From NCBI RefSeq assembly GCF_001592005.1, contig NZ_BCVZ01000027.1:1-43319 (forward strand): a stretch of 43,319 bases of DNA. Direction: 5' to 3'. Position 1 is the first letter of the stretch. Each line of letters begins with the position of its first letter. This stretch comes from Bacillus sonorensis NBRC 101234 = KCTC 13918 (GTDB taxonomy: Bacteria; Bacillota; Bacilli; Bacillales; Bacillaceae). Under the pieces are notes generated by a model. The model was not told where the DNA came from. It saw only the letters and a list, made by a program, of their open reading frames with translations, and searched no databases. Of the stretch, positions 1 to 7,558 are shown one piece after another. Both the position numbers and the translations under genes were made by a program.

Positions 1-32
1 TCATTTCCGCTTCAATCAGAAGCGACTTTATT

Positions 33-61
33 AGTATAACATTTTCAACTAGGCGTGTCAA
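33..61 (-). promoter_or_regulatory. Strong sigma-A promoter facing out of the window (probable rrn P2)
   Basis: Read on the minus strand there is TTGACA (61-56), a 17-bp spacer and TATACT (38-33). It points left, out of the window. A short hairpin (CGCTTC/GAAGCG) lies in the early transcript. In B. subtilis ygxA is followed by the rrnD ribosomal RNA operon, and tandem promoters about 100 bp apart are usual for Bacillus rRNA operons. The assignment to an rRNA operon is inference; the rRNA genes are not in the window. Confidence 0.7.
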
Positions 62-129
62 ATGTTTTTTATTTTTTTCAGTCGCTGCTGCTTTAGTAAA
101 AAACCGTTTCGCTAACAGCGACGTCTAAT

Positions 130-158
130 AATATATCACCATCAAGAATCAGAGTCAA
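130..158 (-). promoter_or_regulatory. Upstream tandem sigma-A promoter (probable rrn P1)
   Basis: On the minus strand TTGACT (158-153), 17 bp and TATATT (135-130) form a second strong promoter 97 bp upstream of the one at 33-61, in the same direction. Its -35 box lies in the last codons of ygxA. The pair looks like the P1/P2 arrangement of Bacillus rRNA operons. Confidence 0.65.
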
Positions 159-1026
159 CACTTTTTTTTATAAAATATCCTCGGTGAAAAATCTTTTGTC
201 CCTTTGTTTCAATCGGCTCTACTCCAACCAGGTCCTTTTCGACCAAAAACTCAAGAATAGCGCCGAGGTCCGCCGTGAAATATTTAAGCTCAGGATGTGT
301 GAGCAGTTCGGCAAATTGCCAAACGTTTTTTTCGCCCATCACATTCAGAATGTGTGCGGCTCCGATTTCAGCTTTGGAATGAATGAGAAAATCGCTTGCG
401 AGGAATAATAACTCCAGCCGTTTTTGCAGACTCTCATTGCTTTCAATCAGTTCTTTATAAAGCTTATATACCTGCGGCTCCATATGCCGGACTTGGTTCC
501 ATACCGTTACTTCGGGATGGAAGCCTTTATCAATCACTTCGATTCTGGCCAGATGATGAAGAGCGTGCACGATGGAATTGTAAGCATCCAAAAACTGATC
601 ATCTTCAAAAAACGCTTTTCCTTCTATATACCTTCTGATTAATTTTCCGTATTCAAGCCCAATTTTCAGTTTTCGCTCTGAAAAAGGGAATGTATTGAGC
701 TGTTCAATCAGCTTTACGATATATTCGTTTCGGTCAAAGAGAATTTTCCCGTTCAAAATCCAATCTATGATTCTTCTGTTTGTTCCAAGCAGGATCCATT
801 CTTGAAGCTGTTCAACGGAAATGATATGAAGAGAAGCCGTTTTTCCGTCAAATTCATAATGCTTCACGAATACCGGTTCCTCAGCCTTATTTACGATTAC
901 TAATAATGCCGCATCAAAGTTATCTGTTGCTGAAGAGGTTTGGTTTCTCCTCTCTATGATCATCACAGCTAAAGTATCAGGGCGGCTTGCTCTTTCTTGG
1001 TAAATCGGACGGAGAAGATTTTCCAT
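142..1026 (-). CDS. ygxA: YgxA, nucleotidyltransferase-like protein
   Basis: The product is 294 residues, soluble, with no signal peptide or membrane segment. It resembles YgxA of B. subtilis, a conserved protein of unknown function whose N-terminal part is classed as nucleotidyltransferase-like; I see no convincing G-S-x(n)-D-x-D catalytic signature. Three start codons lie close together (ATG 1032, GTG 1029, ATG 1026). The ribosome binding site GGAGG nearly touches the first but is 7 nt from the ATG at 1026, so I chose that one. It sits between the outward rRNA-type promoters and ygzB, as in B. subtilis. Function unknown. Confidence 0.85.
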   Translation of the reverse strand: MENLLRPIYQERASRPDTLAVMIIERRNQTSSATDNFDAALLVIVNKAEEPVFVKHYEFDGKTASLHIISVEQLQEWILLGTNRRIIDWILNGKILFDRNEYIVKLIEQLNTFPFSERKLKIGLEYGKLIRRYIEGKAFFEDDQFLDAYNSIVHALHHLARIEVIDKGFHPEVTVWNQVRHMEPQVYKLYKELIESNESLQKRLELLFLASDFLIHSKAEIGAAHILNVMGEKNVWQFAELLTHPELKYFTADLGAILEFLVEKDLVGVEPIETKGQKIFHRGYFIKKSVDSDS

Positions 1027-1247
1027 CACCATTCCTCCAATACAGATGTAAAATACGTTCTCTAAAATGCTTCTCTTTCGTTTTCTACCTACTTCTACGA
1101 GCCAATAAAAACTCCTTTATTTTGAAAACACATTGACATATTATAATCAATTCCCCGGAAACTCTCTATAGAAAAATACCATTTCATTCATTTTTATTAA
1201 AGAATAACACATCTTAGATATGCTATATTAGAGAGAGGGGGATGAAT

Positions 1248-1616
1248 ATGGCGAAATATTCTAGTAAAATCAATAAAATCAGAACGTTTGCCTTAAGCTT
1301 AGTATTTGTCGGCTTCATCATTATGTATGTCGGTATCTTTTTCAGGTCTTCTGTCTTGCTGATGTCGGTGTTTATGCTCTTGGGGGTTTTATCTATCATG
1401 CTGAGCACGGCGGTTTATTTTTGGATTGGTATGCTTTCAACAAAAGCGGTCAAAGTCATCTGTCCGAATTGCGAAAAGCCGACCAAGGTCCTCGGCCGGG
1501 TTGATATGTGCATGCACTGCAGGGAGCCTCTTACGCTTGACAAAAATTTAGAAGGAAAAGAATTTGATGAGTCATATAATCGAAAGTCCGTCAGGCAGGC
1601 ACTGAAACAAAAATAA
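1248..1616 (+). CDS. ygzB: YgzB, UPF0295 small membrane protein
   Basis: The product is 122 residues with two hydrophobic segments (about residues 12-33 and 38-58), then a cytoplasmic-type tail with a C-x2-C...C-x2-C motif (CPNC...CMHC) that could hold zinc. The sequence [14 protein letters not shown] and the motif [18 protein letters not shown] match B. subtilis YgzB closely. An ATG at 1242 directly abuts the AGGGGG ribosome binding site; the ATG at 1248 is better spaced and gives the family's usual start. It is convergent with perR and shares a terminator with it. Function unknown. Confidence 0.9.
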   Translation: MAKYSSKINKIRTFALSLVFVGFIIMYVGIFFRSSVLLMSVFMLLGVLSIMLSTAVYFWIGMLSTKAVKVICPNCEKPTKVLGRVDMCMHCREPLTLDKNLEGKEFDESYNRKSVRQALKQK

Positions 1617-1648
1617 GCTGACCGTTAAAAAAGCGGCCAGCTCTTTTT
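1616..1648. terminator. Bidirectional terminator between ygzB and perR
   Basis: A 9-bp stem (AGCTGACCG/CGGCCAGCT, one mismatch) spans 1616-1624 and 1634-1642. It is flanked by a T run at 1644-1648 and an A run on the other side, so it can serve both convergent genes. Confidence 0.75.
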
Positions 1649-2084
1649 AATGGCTTTCTTTTTTATCGCATTCCTGACATAAACCGTATATCTCCAGTCT
1701 GTGGTGACTGACTTTAAATCCTGTCACATGTGAAGCAAGCTGCTCTACTTCATCCAGCCCCGGATAGTGAAAGTCTACGATCTTTCCGCAGCGTTCACAA
1801 ATCGCATGGTAGTGCTCGGAAGTCACAAAGTCAAACCGGCTTGAAGAATCTCCGTATGTCAATTCTTTCACGAGCCCTGATTCTTTAAATACCCGTAAAT
1901 TGTTGTAAACCGTTGCTACGCTCATGTTCGGAAATTTTCCTTCCAGAGCTTTATATATATCATCTGCAGTTGGATGAGACATAGAATTTACGAGGAATTC
2001 CAGAATGGCATGACGTTGAGGAGTAATTCGCACCCCGGTTTCCTTCAACGCTTCCAACGCTTCTTTCAGGTTATGTTCAGCCAT
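1647..2084 (-). CDS. perR: PerR, peroxide-sensing Fur-family repressor
   Basis: PerR represses peroxide-defence genes and is inactivated when H2O2 oxidises metal-binding histidines. The 145-residue product has every ligand known from the B. subtilis protein: regulatory metal site His37, Asp85, His91, His93, Asp104, and structural zinc site Cys96, Cys99, Cys136, Cys139. The N-terminal winged helix contains ITPQRHAIL. The start at 2084 is 7-8 nt from GAGGTG; an ATG at 2090 is too close. A PerR box and promoter lie just upstream, so autoregulation is expected. Bcp, a thiol peroxidase, is the next gene upstream. Confidence 0.98.
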   Translation of the reverse strand: MAEHNLKEALEALKETGVRITPQRHAILEFLVNSMSHPTADDIYKALEGKFPNMSVATVYNNLRVFKESGLVKELTYGDSSSRFDFVTSEHYHAICERCGKIVDFHYPGLDEVEQLASHVTGFKVSHHRLEIYGLCQECDKKESH

Positions 2085-2119
2085 CGTCATGCACCTCTCT
2101 TCTAAAAAAAATTCTTATA

Positions 2120-2166
2120 TTATAACGTTTATAATTAGTGTAACTCCAGAGCGGAATTTTTGTCAA
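2120..2166 (-). promoter_or_regulatory. perR promoter with PerR box
   Basis: On the minus strand TTGACA (2166-2161), an 18-bp spacer and TACACT (2142-2137) form a sigma-A promoter. Just downstream, 2120-2134 reads TTATAACGTTTATAA, a 7-1-7 inverted repeat with one asymmetric position, matching the known PerR consensus TTATAATNATTATAA. Binding there would block transcription start, so perR should control itself. Confidence 0.85.
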
Positions 2167-2293
2167 TTCCAATCCCTGTGAAAACCCTATTTTCAAATCA
2201 AAATCCTCTTAATATACATCATGTTCAATCATCCGGCAGAATATGTCCATAACATGAGGCCAAACCTGTTGCGGCCCGGCCCCATGCTTGTTC

Positions 2294-2767
2294 TTATTTT
2301 TCATACACTTCTTTTACAGCTTGCAGAGCCTCTGCAACGTGGTCTTTCACCCTTACTTTCCGCCATTCTTTCACAAGGCGGCCTTCTTTATCAATTAGAA
2401 AGGTTGATCGTTCGATCCCCATATATTCTTTGCCAAAATTCTTTTTCAGTTTCCAAACGCCAAAGCTTTCAGCGAGTTTATGCTCATCATCGACAAGCAG
2501 CAGAAATGGCAGATCGTGTTTTTCCTTGAATTTTTCATGTTTTGCCTGATCATCAGGACTGACGCCGATGATGACGGCATCAAGTTCTGCAAAGCTTTCA
2601 TGGCTGTCTCTGAAATCGCATGCTTCCGTCGTGCAGCCCGGTGTCATATCTTTCGGATAAAAATAAAGCACGATGTATTTCCCTTGAAAATCTGACAGTT
2701 TTACTTTTTCGCCGTGATCACCAAGCAGTTCAATTTCAGGAACCTTTTGTCCAATTTCTACAGTCAT
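2294..2767 (-). CDS. bcp: Peroxiredoxin Bcp/YgaF (thioredoxin-dependent thiol peroxidase)
   Basis: Reduces H2O2 and organic hydroperoxides in the cytoplasm, using thioredoxin. The 157-residue product has the AhpC/TSA fold signature YFYPKDMTPGCTTEAC: peroxidatic Cys45 in TPGC and a second cysteine, Cys50, five residues on, the arrangement of the atypical two-Cys Bcp/PrxQ subgroup. The ribosome binding site AGGAGG is 7 nt from the ATG. It has its own promoter and lies next to perR; I see no PerR box in front of it. Confidence 0.95.
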   Translation of the reverse strand: MTVEIGQKVPEIELLGDHGEKVKLSDFQGKYIVLYFYPKDMTPGCTTEACDFRDSHESFAELDAVIIGVSPDDQAKHEKFKEKHDLPFLLLVDDEHKLAESFGVWKLKKNFGKEYMGIERSTFLIDKEGRLVKEWRKVRVKDHVAEALQAVKEVYEK

Positions 2768-2806
2768 TGTTTTGCCTCCTGTATATTTAAAAGTTTGCTT
2801 CCCTTC

Positions 2807-2835
2807 ATTATAAAAAACAGTTCCCTCCTGTTCAA
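2807..2835 (-). promoter_or_regulatory. Sigma-A promoter for bcp
   Basis: On the minus strand TTGAAC (2835-2830), 17 bp and TATAAT (2812-2807), about 40 bp before the bcp start. It is divergent from the gsaB promoter. Confidence 0.7.
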
Positions 2836-2873
2836 ATCAAGCCTGAGAAAACAGGGCCGGTGCGGCTGTCTTT

Positions 2874-2901
2874 TTGCTCTCAGATCACAACGTGTTACAA
2901 T
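2874..2901 (+). promoter_or_regulatory. Extended -10 promoter for gsaB
   Basis: TTGCTC (2874-2879), a 16-bp spacer and TACAAT (2896-2901), with a TG dinucleotide one base before the -10 box. The distance to the gsaB start codon is about 40 bp. Confidence 0.6.
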
Positions 2902-2940
2902 ATAGCCATACACAGAGGTTATAGAAATGGGGAGGACATT

Positions 2941-4239
2941 ATGCAGCATACACAATCAGAAAAGCTTCATGAAGAAGCTCTTCAGCATATCGTAGGCGGT
3001 GTCAACAGCCCGTCCAGATCATATAAAGCCGTGGGCGGCGGATCGCCTGTCGCGATGGAAAAAGCCCAAGGCGCTTATTTTTGGGATGTAGACGGAAATA
3101 AGTACATAGATTATCTTGCGGCATACGGACCGATTATTACCGGCCATGCACACCCGCACATTACAAAAGCCATTCAAAAAGCGGCCGAAAATGGGGTGCT
3201 CTACGGAACACCGACAAAACACGAAGTCATGTTTGCCAAAATGCTGAAGGAAGCCATTCCGGCATTGGATAAAGTAAGATTCGTCAATTCGGGAACGGAA
3301 GCTGTCATGACAACGATCCGCGTCGCCCGCGCGTATACCGGCCGGACGAAAATTATCAAATTTGCCGGATGCTACCACGGCCATTCGGATCTCGTGCTCG
3401 TCGCTGCCGGATCAGGACCTTCAACACTGGGTACACCGGATTCAGCAGGAGTGCCAAAAAGCATTGCAAATGAAGTGATCACCGTTCCTTTTAATGATAT
3501 TGACGGCTATAAAAAAGCCCTTGAAAAATGGGGAGACGATGTTGCGGCAGTGCTCGTTGAACCGATCGTCGGAAACTTCGGAATCGTTGAGCCGAAAAGC
3601 GGATTTCTCGAACAGGTGAATCAGCTGACTCACGACGCCGGCGCACTGGTCATTTATGATGAAGTCATTACCGCGTTCCGCTTTATGTATGGGGGAGCAC
3701 AGGACCTCTTGGGCGTCAAGCCTGATCTGACGGCGCTCGGCAAGATCATCGGCGGCGGACTGCCGATCGGCGCATACGGCGGCAAAAAGGAAATCATGGA
3801 GCAGGTGGCTCCGCTCGGCCCTGCATATCAGGCAGGGACAATGGCGGGCAATCCGGCGTCGATCTTATCAGGAATCGCCTGCCTGGAAGTCCTGAAAGAA
3901 AATGGGACGTATGAAAAGCTTGACCGCCTCGGCGCCATGCTTGAAGAGGGGATTTTGAAGCACGCCAAAACGCACGGCATCGAGATTACCATCAATCGTT
4001 TAAAAGGCGCCCTCACCGTCTATTTCACAAATGAAAAAGTCGAGAATTACGAACAAGCCGAAAATACGGACGGCGAGATGTTTGCGGCATTTTTCAAACT
4101 GATGCTTGAACGGGGAGTCAACCTCGCCCCTTCCAAATATGAAGCATGGTTTATCACGATCGCACATACGGAAAAGGATATCGAAGATACGCTGAAAGCC
4201 GTTGATGAGTCATTTAAACAATTGAAACAACAAGTGTAA
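2941..4239 (+). CDS. gsaB: Glutamate-1-semialdehyde 2,1-aminomutase (GsaB)
   Basis: This PLP enzyme converts glutamate-1-semialdehyde to 5-aminolevulinate, the first common precursor of heme. The 432-residue product has the class III aminotransferase fold with PLP lysine Lys268 in [13 protein letters not shown], Asp240 in YDEVITAFR binding the pyridine nitrogen, and the family's NSGTEA motif (117-122). The ATG at 2941 has GGGGAGG 6 nt upstream. B. subtilis carries a second copy (hemL) in its hem operon; position next to bcp and perR identifies this one as gsaB. A terminator follows directly. Confidence 0.95.
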   Translation: MQHTQSEKLHEEALQHIVGGVNSPSRSYKAVGGGSPVAMEKAQGAYFWDVDGNKYIDYLAAYGPIITGHAHPHITKAIQKAAENGVLYGTPTKHEVMFAKMLKEAIPALDKVRFVNSGTEAVMTTIRVARAYTGRTKIIKFAGCYHGHSDLVLVAAGSGPSTLGTPDSAGVPKSIANEVITVPFNDIDGYKKALEKWGDDVAAVLVEPIVGNFGIVEPKSGFLEQVNQLTHDAGALVIYDEVITAFRFMYGGAQDLLGVKPDLTALGKIIGGGLPIGAYGGKKEIMEQVAPLGPAYQAGTMAGNPASILSGIACLEVLKENGTYEKLDRLGAMLEEGILKHAKTHGIEITINRLKGALTVYFTNEKVENYEQAENTDGEMFAAFFKLMLERGVNLAPSKYEAWFITIAHTEKDIEDTLKAVDESFKQLKQQV

Positions 4240-4240
4240 C

Positions 4241-4268
4241 AAAGAGAGCGTTTTTGCTCTCTTTTTTA
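4241..4268 (+). terminator. Terminator of gsaB
   Basis: A 9-bp perfect stem (AAAGAGAGC/GCTCTCTTT) with a 6-nt loop and a T run, starting two bases after the stop codon. Confidence 0.85.
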
Positions 4269-4374
4269 TCAATGAACCGATATTTTGAAAAGGTGTCTCC
4301 AGGTCATTTGGCGCTAGAAGAAACAGCTTGTTTTTCTTTTTTTTGACAATGGTTTGTTTTTTCTTAGAAATGGG

Positions 4375-4403
4375 TTGAATATTTCAGAAGATCGCTGTAT
4401 ATT
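4375..4403 (+). promoter_or_regulatory. Candidate sigma-A promoter for ygaE
   Basis: TTGAAT (4375-4380), a 17-bp spacer and TATATT (4398-4403). The stretch from gsaB to ygaE (about 230 bp) holds otherwise only the gsaB terminator and AT-rich sequence. Confidence 0.55.
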
Positions 4404-4501
4404 ACTTTATTGTTTGGCAAATTAGCAGAGAAATGTTCTGGTACGATTCATTTTCTGTAAAGAACGAATTTTATTATAGAAAGGGATGCAAGTACAGCCT
4501 A

Positions 4502-5575
4502 ATGAAACTTGGTGCCCGTATTCTCAAAACAGGCATTGCCATTACGCTTGCACTTTACCTCGCAGCATGGATCGGCCTGCCTACCCCGGTGTTTGCCGGT
4601 ATTGCCGCTATTTTTGCGATACAGCCTTCGATCTATCGTTCATTTTTGACGATAGTCGATCAAGTGCAGGCGAATATTATCGGTGCTGCAACAGCTATTA
4701 TTTTTGGACTTATTTTTGAACCCAGTCCGATTATCATCGGATTGACGGCGGTCATTGTCATTGCGATTAATTTGAAGCTCAAGATCGAAAATACGATTTC
4801 GATCGCGCTTGTCACCGTTATTGCGATACTGGAAAGCTCCGGCGACAACTTTTTAATGTTCGCTTTGGTGAGAACCGGAACAGTCATTCTGGGCGTTCTG
4901 TCTGCGTTCCTGGTCAACCTGATCTTTCTGCCGCCCAAATATGAAACAAAGCTCGCCAGCCATATTGTCGAGAACACAGATGAAGTCATTAAATGGATTC
5001 GTCTTTTGACGCGGAAAACGACAGAGCATAAGATGCTGAAAGAAGACATTGAAAAACTGAAAGAAAAAATGATGAAGGTCGACCATCTTTACTTGCTGTA
5101 CAAAGAGGAAAGAAGCCATTTAAAACGAACGACGTATGTGAAGTCAAGAAAGCTCGTTCTTTTCAGGCAGGCGATCATCGCGTCCAACCGTGCGCTTGAT
5201 ACCTTAAAAAAGCTGCACCGTCTTGAAAATGATTTTTACCATATGCCGGAGGAATTCCAGGAAACGCTTGTGGAAGAACTTGATTATCTTCTTCACTGGC
5301 ACGAGCGGATTCTGATGAGATTTGTCGGCAAGATTAAAACACATGATACGGAAGACCTTCTTGAAGAAGGGGACGTGTACAAACAGCATTTGACAGAATC
5401 GTTCCTGAAAAACCAGGATAAATTGAAAGAAGAACTATTGGATTACAATATGCTGACCATTATGGCGAGCGCGGTTGAATACCGCGAGCAGCTCGGCCAT
5501 TTGGAAACGCTGATCTCAAGCTTCCAGACGTATCATCGCGAAGACAGCGAGCTTGAAGTCGGTGATGATGAATGA
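4502..5575 (+). CDS. ygaE: YgaE, aromatic acid exporter/FUSC-type membrane protein
   Basis: The 357-residue product has an N-terminal membrane half with about four to six segments (residues 7-140) containing PVFAGIAAIFAIQPSIYRS, typical of the aromatic acid exporter family 1 (DUF939), and a charged helical cytoplasmic half with many K/E residues. The family is thought to export aromatic or other organic acids; the substrate here is unknown. The reading frame is open from an ATG at 4433, but MKLGARILKTG at 4502 is the family-like N-terminus. Neither start has a good ribosome binding site (AAGGGA lies rather far from 4502), so the start is uncertain. Confidence 0.8.
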   Translation: MKLGARILKTGIAITLALYLAAWIGLPTPVFAGIAAIFAIQPSIYRSFLTIVDQVQANIIGAATAIIFGLIFEPSPIIIGLTAVIVIAINLKLKIENTISIALVTVIAILESSGDNFLMFALVRTGTVILGVLSAFLVNLIFLPPKYETKLASHIVENTDEVIKWIRLLTRKTTEHKMLKEDIEKLKEKMMKVDHLYLLYKEERSHLKRTTYVKSRKLVLFRQAIIASNRALDTLKKLHRLENDFYHMPEEFQETLVEELDYLLHWHERILMRFVGKIKTHDTEDLLEEGDVYKQHLTESFLKNQDKLKEELLDYNMLTIMASAVEYREQLGHLETLISSFQTYHREDSELEVGDDE

Positions 5576-5597
5576 GCCGCCAACGCTCGGCATGCTG

Positions 5598-5634
5598 AAA
5601 AGCCGGTTAACGACATCGTTAACCGGCTTTTTTA
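5598..5634. terminator. Terminator shared by ygaE and the peptide transporter operon
   Basis: A perfect 16-bp stem (arms 5598-5613 and 5616-5631) with a 2-nt loop, A-rich on the left and T-rich on the right. It lies between the convergent ends of ygaE and the last permease gene. Confidence 0.85.
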
Positions 5635-6522
5635 TTTGCCTTCTTTCATTTTCGGGTCAAGAGTATCCCGCAGCCCGTCGCCCATTAAATTGAAGCCGAG
5701 CACCGCCAGCATAATCGATATACCCGGAAAAAACAATGTCCAGGGAGCCTGTGCCAAGTAAGGCCTGGCATCAGCAAGCATTTTTCCCCATTCAGGGTTT
5801 GGAGCCTGCGCCCCCAATCCCAAAAATCCGAGTGCGGCCGCCTCGATAATCGCTGTTCCAATATTGAGCGTGGCCTGGACGATAACGGGCGCCATACTGT
5901 TCGGCAAAATATGCTTAAACATCATGCGGAAATTGGACATGCCGACCGCCCTTGCAGAAAGGATATACTCCTCCTGTCTGATGCTGAGCACTTTTGAACG
6001 GACAAGCCTTCCAAACGTCGGGATATTAATGATGGCGATTGCAATCAGCGCATTTTCAAGCGAAGGGCCGAGAATGGCGACAATCGCAATCGCGAGAAGG
6101 ATGCTTGGAAACGCGAGCATAATATCAAACATTCTGGAAATCAGCCCGTCCGCCCATTTGCCGTAAAAACCGGCAATCAGCCCTAATATCGTTCCCGCAA
6201 CAGCCGAACCCAGGCAAGAAAAGAATCCCACCCAAAGAGAAAGCCTTGCGCCGTAAATCACCCTGGAAAAAATGTCTCTGCCAAAGTCGTCCGTTCCAAA
6301 GAAATGTTCTGCAGATGGCGGAGCCAGTCTTTCTGATAATGACTGGTCATTTAATCCGTATGGAGCGATGAGCGGCGCGAAAATGGCCAGAAGGATAAAG
6401 AGTGCGACAAGTATGCTGCCGGCGGCCGCAAGCTTGTGCTGAAAGAACTGCTGCATATGTTCCGACAGAGGCGAGCGGACCTTTTCTTCTACCCTCTGCC
6501 GTTCTTCCTGCAGGACAACCAT
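5632..6522 (-). CDS. Peptide ABC transporter permease (DppC/AppC type)
   Basis: Second permease of a peptide importer; 296 residues. An N-terminal cytoplasmic tail is followed by a first membrane segment (about 35-57), the OppC N-terminal motif FGTDDFGRDIFSRVIYGARLSL, and five more segments. The EAA loop that docks on the ATPase reads SARAVGMSNFRMMFKHILPNSMAPV. It is the last gene of a five-gene minus-strand operon (ATPase, ATPase, binding protein, permease B, permease C), the same order as B. subtilis appDFABC. The AGGAGG site overlaps the end of the preceding gene. Substrate unknown within di- and oligopeptides. Confidence 0.9.
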   Translation of the reverse strand: MVVLQEERQRVEEKVRSPLSEHMQQFFQHKLAAAGSILVALFILLAIFAPLIAPYGLNDQSLSERLAPPSAEHFFGTDDFGRDIFSRVIYGARLSLWVGFFSCLGSAVAGTILGLIAGFYGKWADGLISRMFDIMLAFPSILLAIAIVAILGPSLENALIAIAIINIPTFGRLVRSKVLSIRQEEYILSARAVGMSNFRMMFKHILPNSMAPVIVQATLNIGTAIIEAAALGFLGLGAQAPNPEWGKMLADARPYLAQAPWTLFFPGISIMLAVLGFNLMGDGLRDTLDPKMKEGK

Positions 6523-6534
6523 ATTCCCCGCCTC

Positions 6535-7536
6535 CTAATACTTAATTCTCGGATCGATCACGGCATACAGCAGATCAACGATAAAATTGATCATGACGAA
6601 GATGAAGGCGATCATAAGGATGCCCGATTGAATCACCGGATAATCCCTATAGCTGATCGCATCATAAATGTAGCGGCCGATGCCGGGCCATGCAAAAATC
6701 GTTTCCGTCAAAATCGCGCCGCCAAGCAAAAGTCCTGTCTGCAGGCCGATAACGGTAAGAATCGGAATAAAAGCATTTTTTAGACCGTGTTTATATACGA
6801 CGGAAAACATATGAACGCCTTTTGCTTTTGCCGTGCGGATATAATCAGACTGAAGAACCTCAATCATACTTGCTCTCGTAATTCTCGCGATAATCGCCGC
6901 GGGGATTGTCGCAAGGGCCGTCGCCGGGAGAATTAAGTGGCGGATCGTTTCGCCGAACTGGTCAAATCTTCCCTGCAACAGTGTATCAAGCGTGTGAATA
7001 TAAGTGATGGCTTCTACCGGATTTCTCACATTTTCCCTTCCGGTAGTCGGCAGCCAGCCGAGCTCGATGGAAAAAAACCATTGCCCCATTAATCCCAGCC
7101 AAAAAATCGGCATGGATACGCCGATTAAAGCAATCAGCATGGCTGTATAATCAAACACCGAGTTTTTAAACCAAGCGCTGATCATTCCGGCATTCACCCC
7201 GATCAATACCGCAATCATCATCGCAAAAAAAGCGAGTTCGAGAGTGGCGAACAAATAAGGCTGCATTTCTTTTATAATCGCCGCCCCCGTGCGGATGGAA
7301 GTCCCCAGATCCCCTCTCAATAAATCTCCGATATATCTTCCATATTGAATATACCAAGGCTGGTCAAGGCCGAGCTGAACGGTCAGCTGCTGGACCGCTT
7401 CTTTTGTCGCCCTTTGGCCGAGAATCACCTGTGCAGGATTTCCGGGAATAAAGCGGATGATTGAAAAGACGACGAGGGTCATGCCGATAAGAACAGGTAT
7501 CAGCATGACGGTTCTCTTCAAACAGTAAGCAAGCAA
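6535..7536 (-). CDS. Peptide ABC transporter permease (DppB/AppB type)
   Basis: First permease; 333 residues with the usual six membrane segments (first at 9-29) and the EAA loop TAKAKGVHMFSVVYKHGLKNA. The N-terminal motif MLAYCLKRTVMLIPVLIGMTL and IRFIPGNPAQVILG are typical of the DppB/OppB family. It uses a TTG start at 7536 with AAGGTGGTGA 7 nt upstream. It follows the binding-protein gene by about 20 bp and pairs with the DppC-type permease downstream. Confidence 0.9.
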   Translation of the reverse strand: MLAYCLKRTVMLIPVLIGMTLVVFSIIRFIPGNPAQVILGQRATKEAVQQLTVQLGLDQPWYIQYGRYIGDLLRGDLGTSIRTGAAIIKEMQPYLFATLELAFFAMMIAVLIGVNAGMISAWFKNSVFDYTAMLIALIGVSMPIFWLGLMGQWFFSIELGWLPTTGRENVRNPVEAITYIHTLDTLLQGRFDQFGETIRHLILPATALATIPAAIIARITRASMIEVLQSDYIRTAKAKGVHMFSVVYKHGLKNAFIPILTVIGLQTGLLLGGAILTETIFAWPGIGRYIYDAISYRDYPVIQSGILMIAFIFVMINFIVDLLYAVIDPRIKY

Positions 7537-7558
7537 TGGCAGTCACCACCTTGTTCAA

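Noticed and set aside
79..128. GTCGCTG...CAGCGAC inverted repeat near the left edge as a terminator
   Set aside because: The loop is long and no T run follows in either direction. It lies in the leader of the rRNA-type promoter and is more likely part of that leader.
3019..3384. Long open frames opposite gsaB, the binding protein, csbB and others
   Set aside because: They mirror strong genes on the other strand, lack ribosome binding sites and have no recognisable product.
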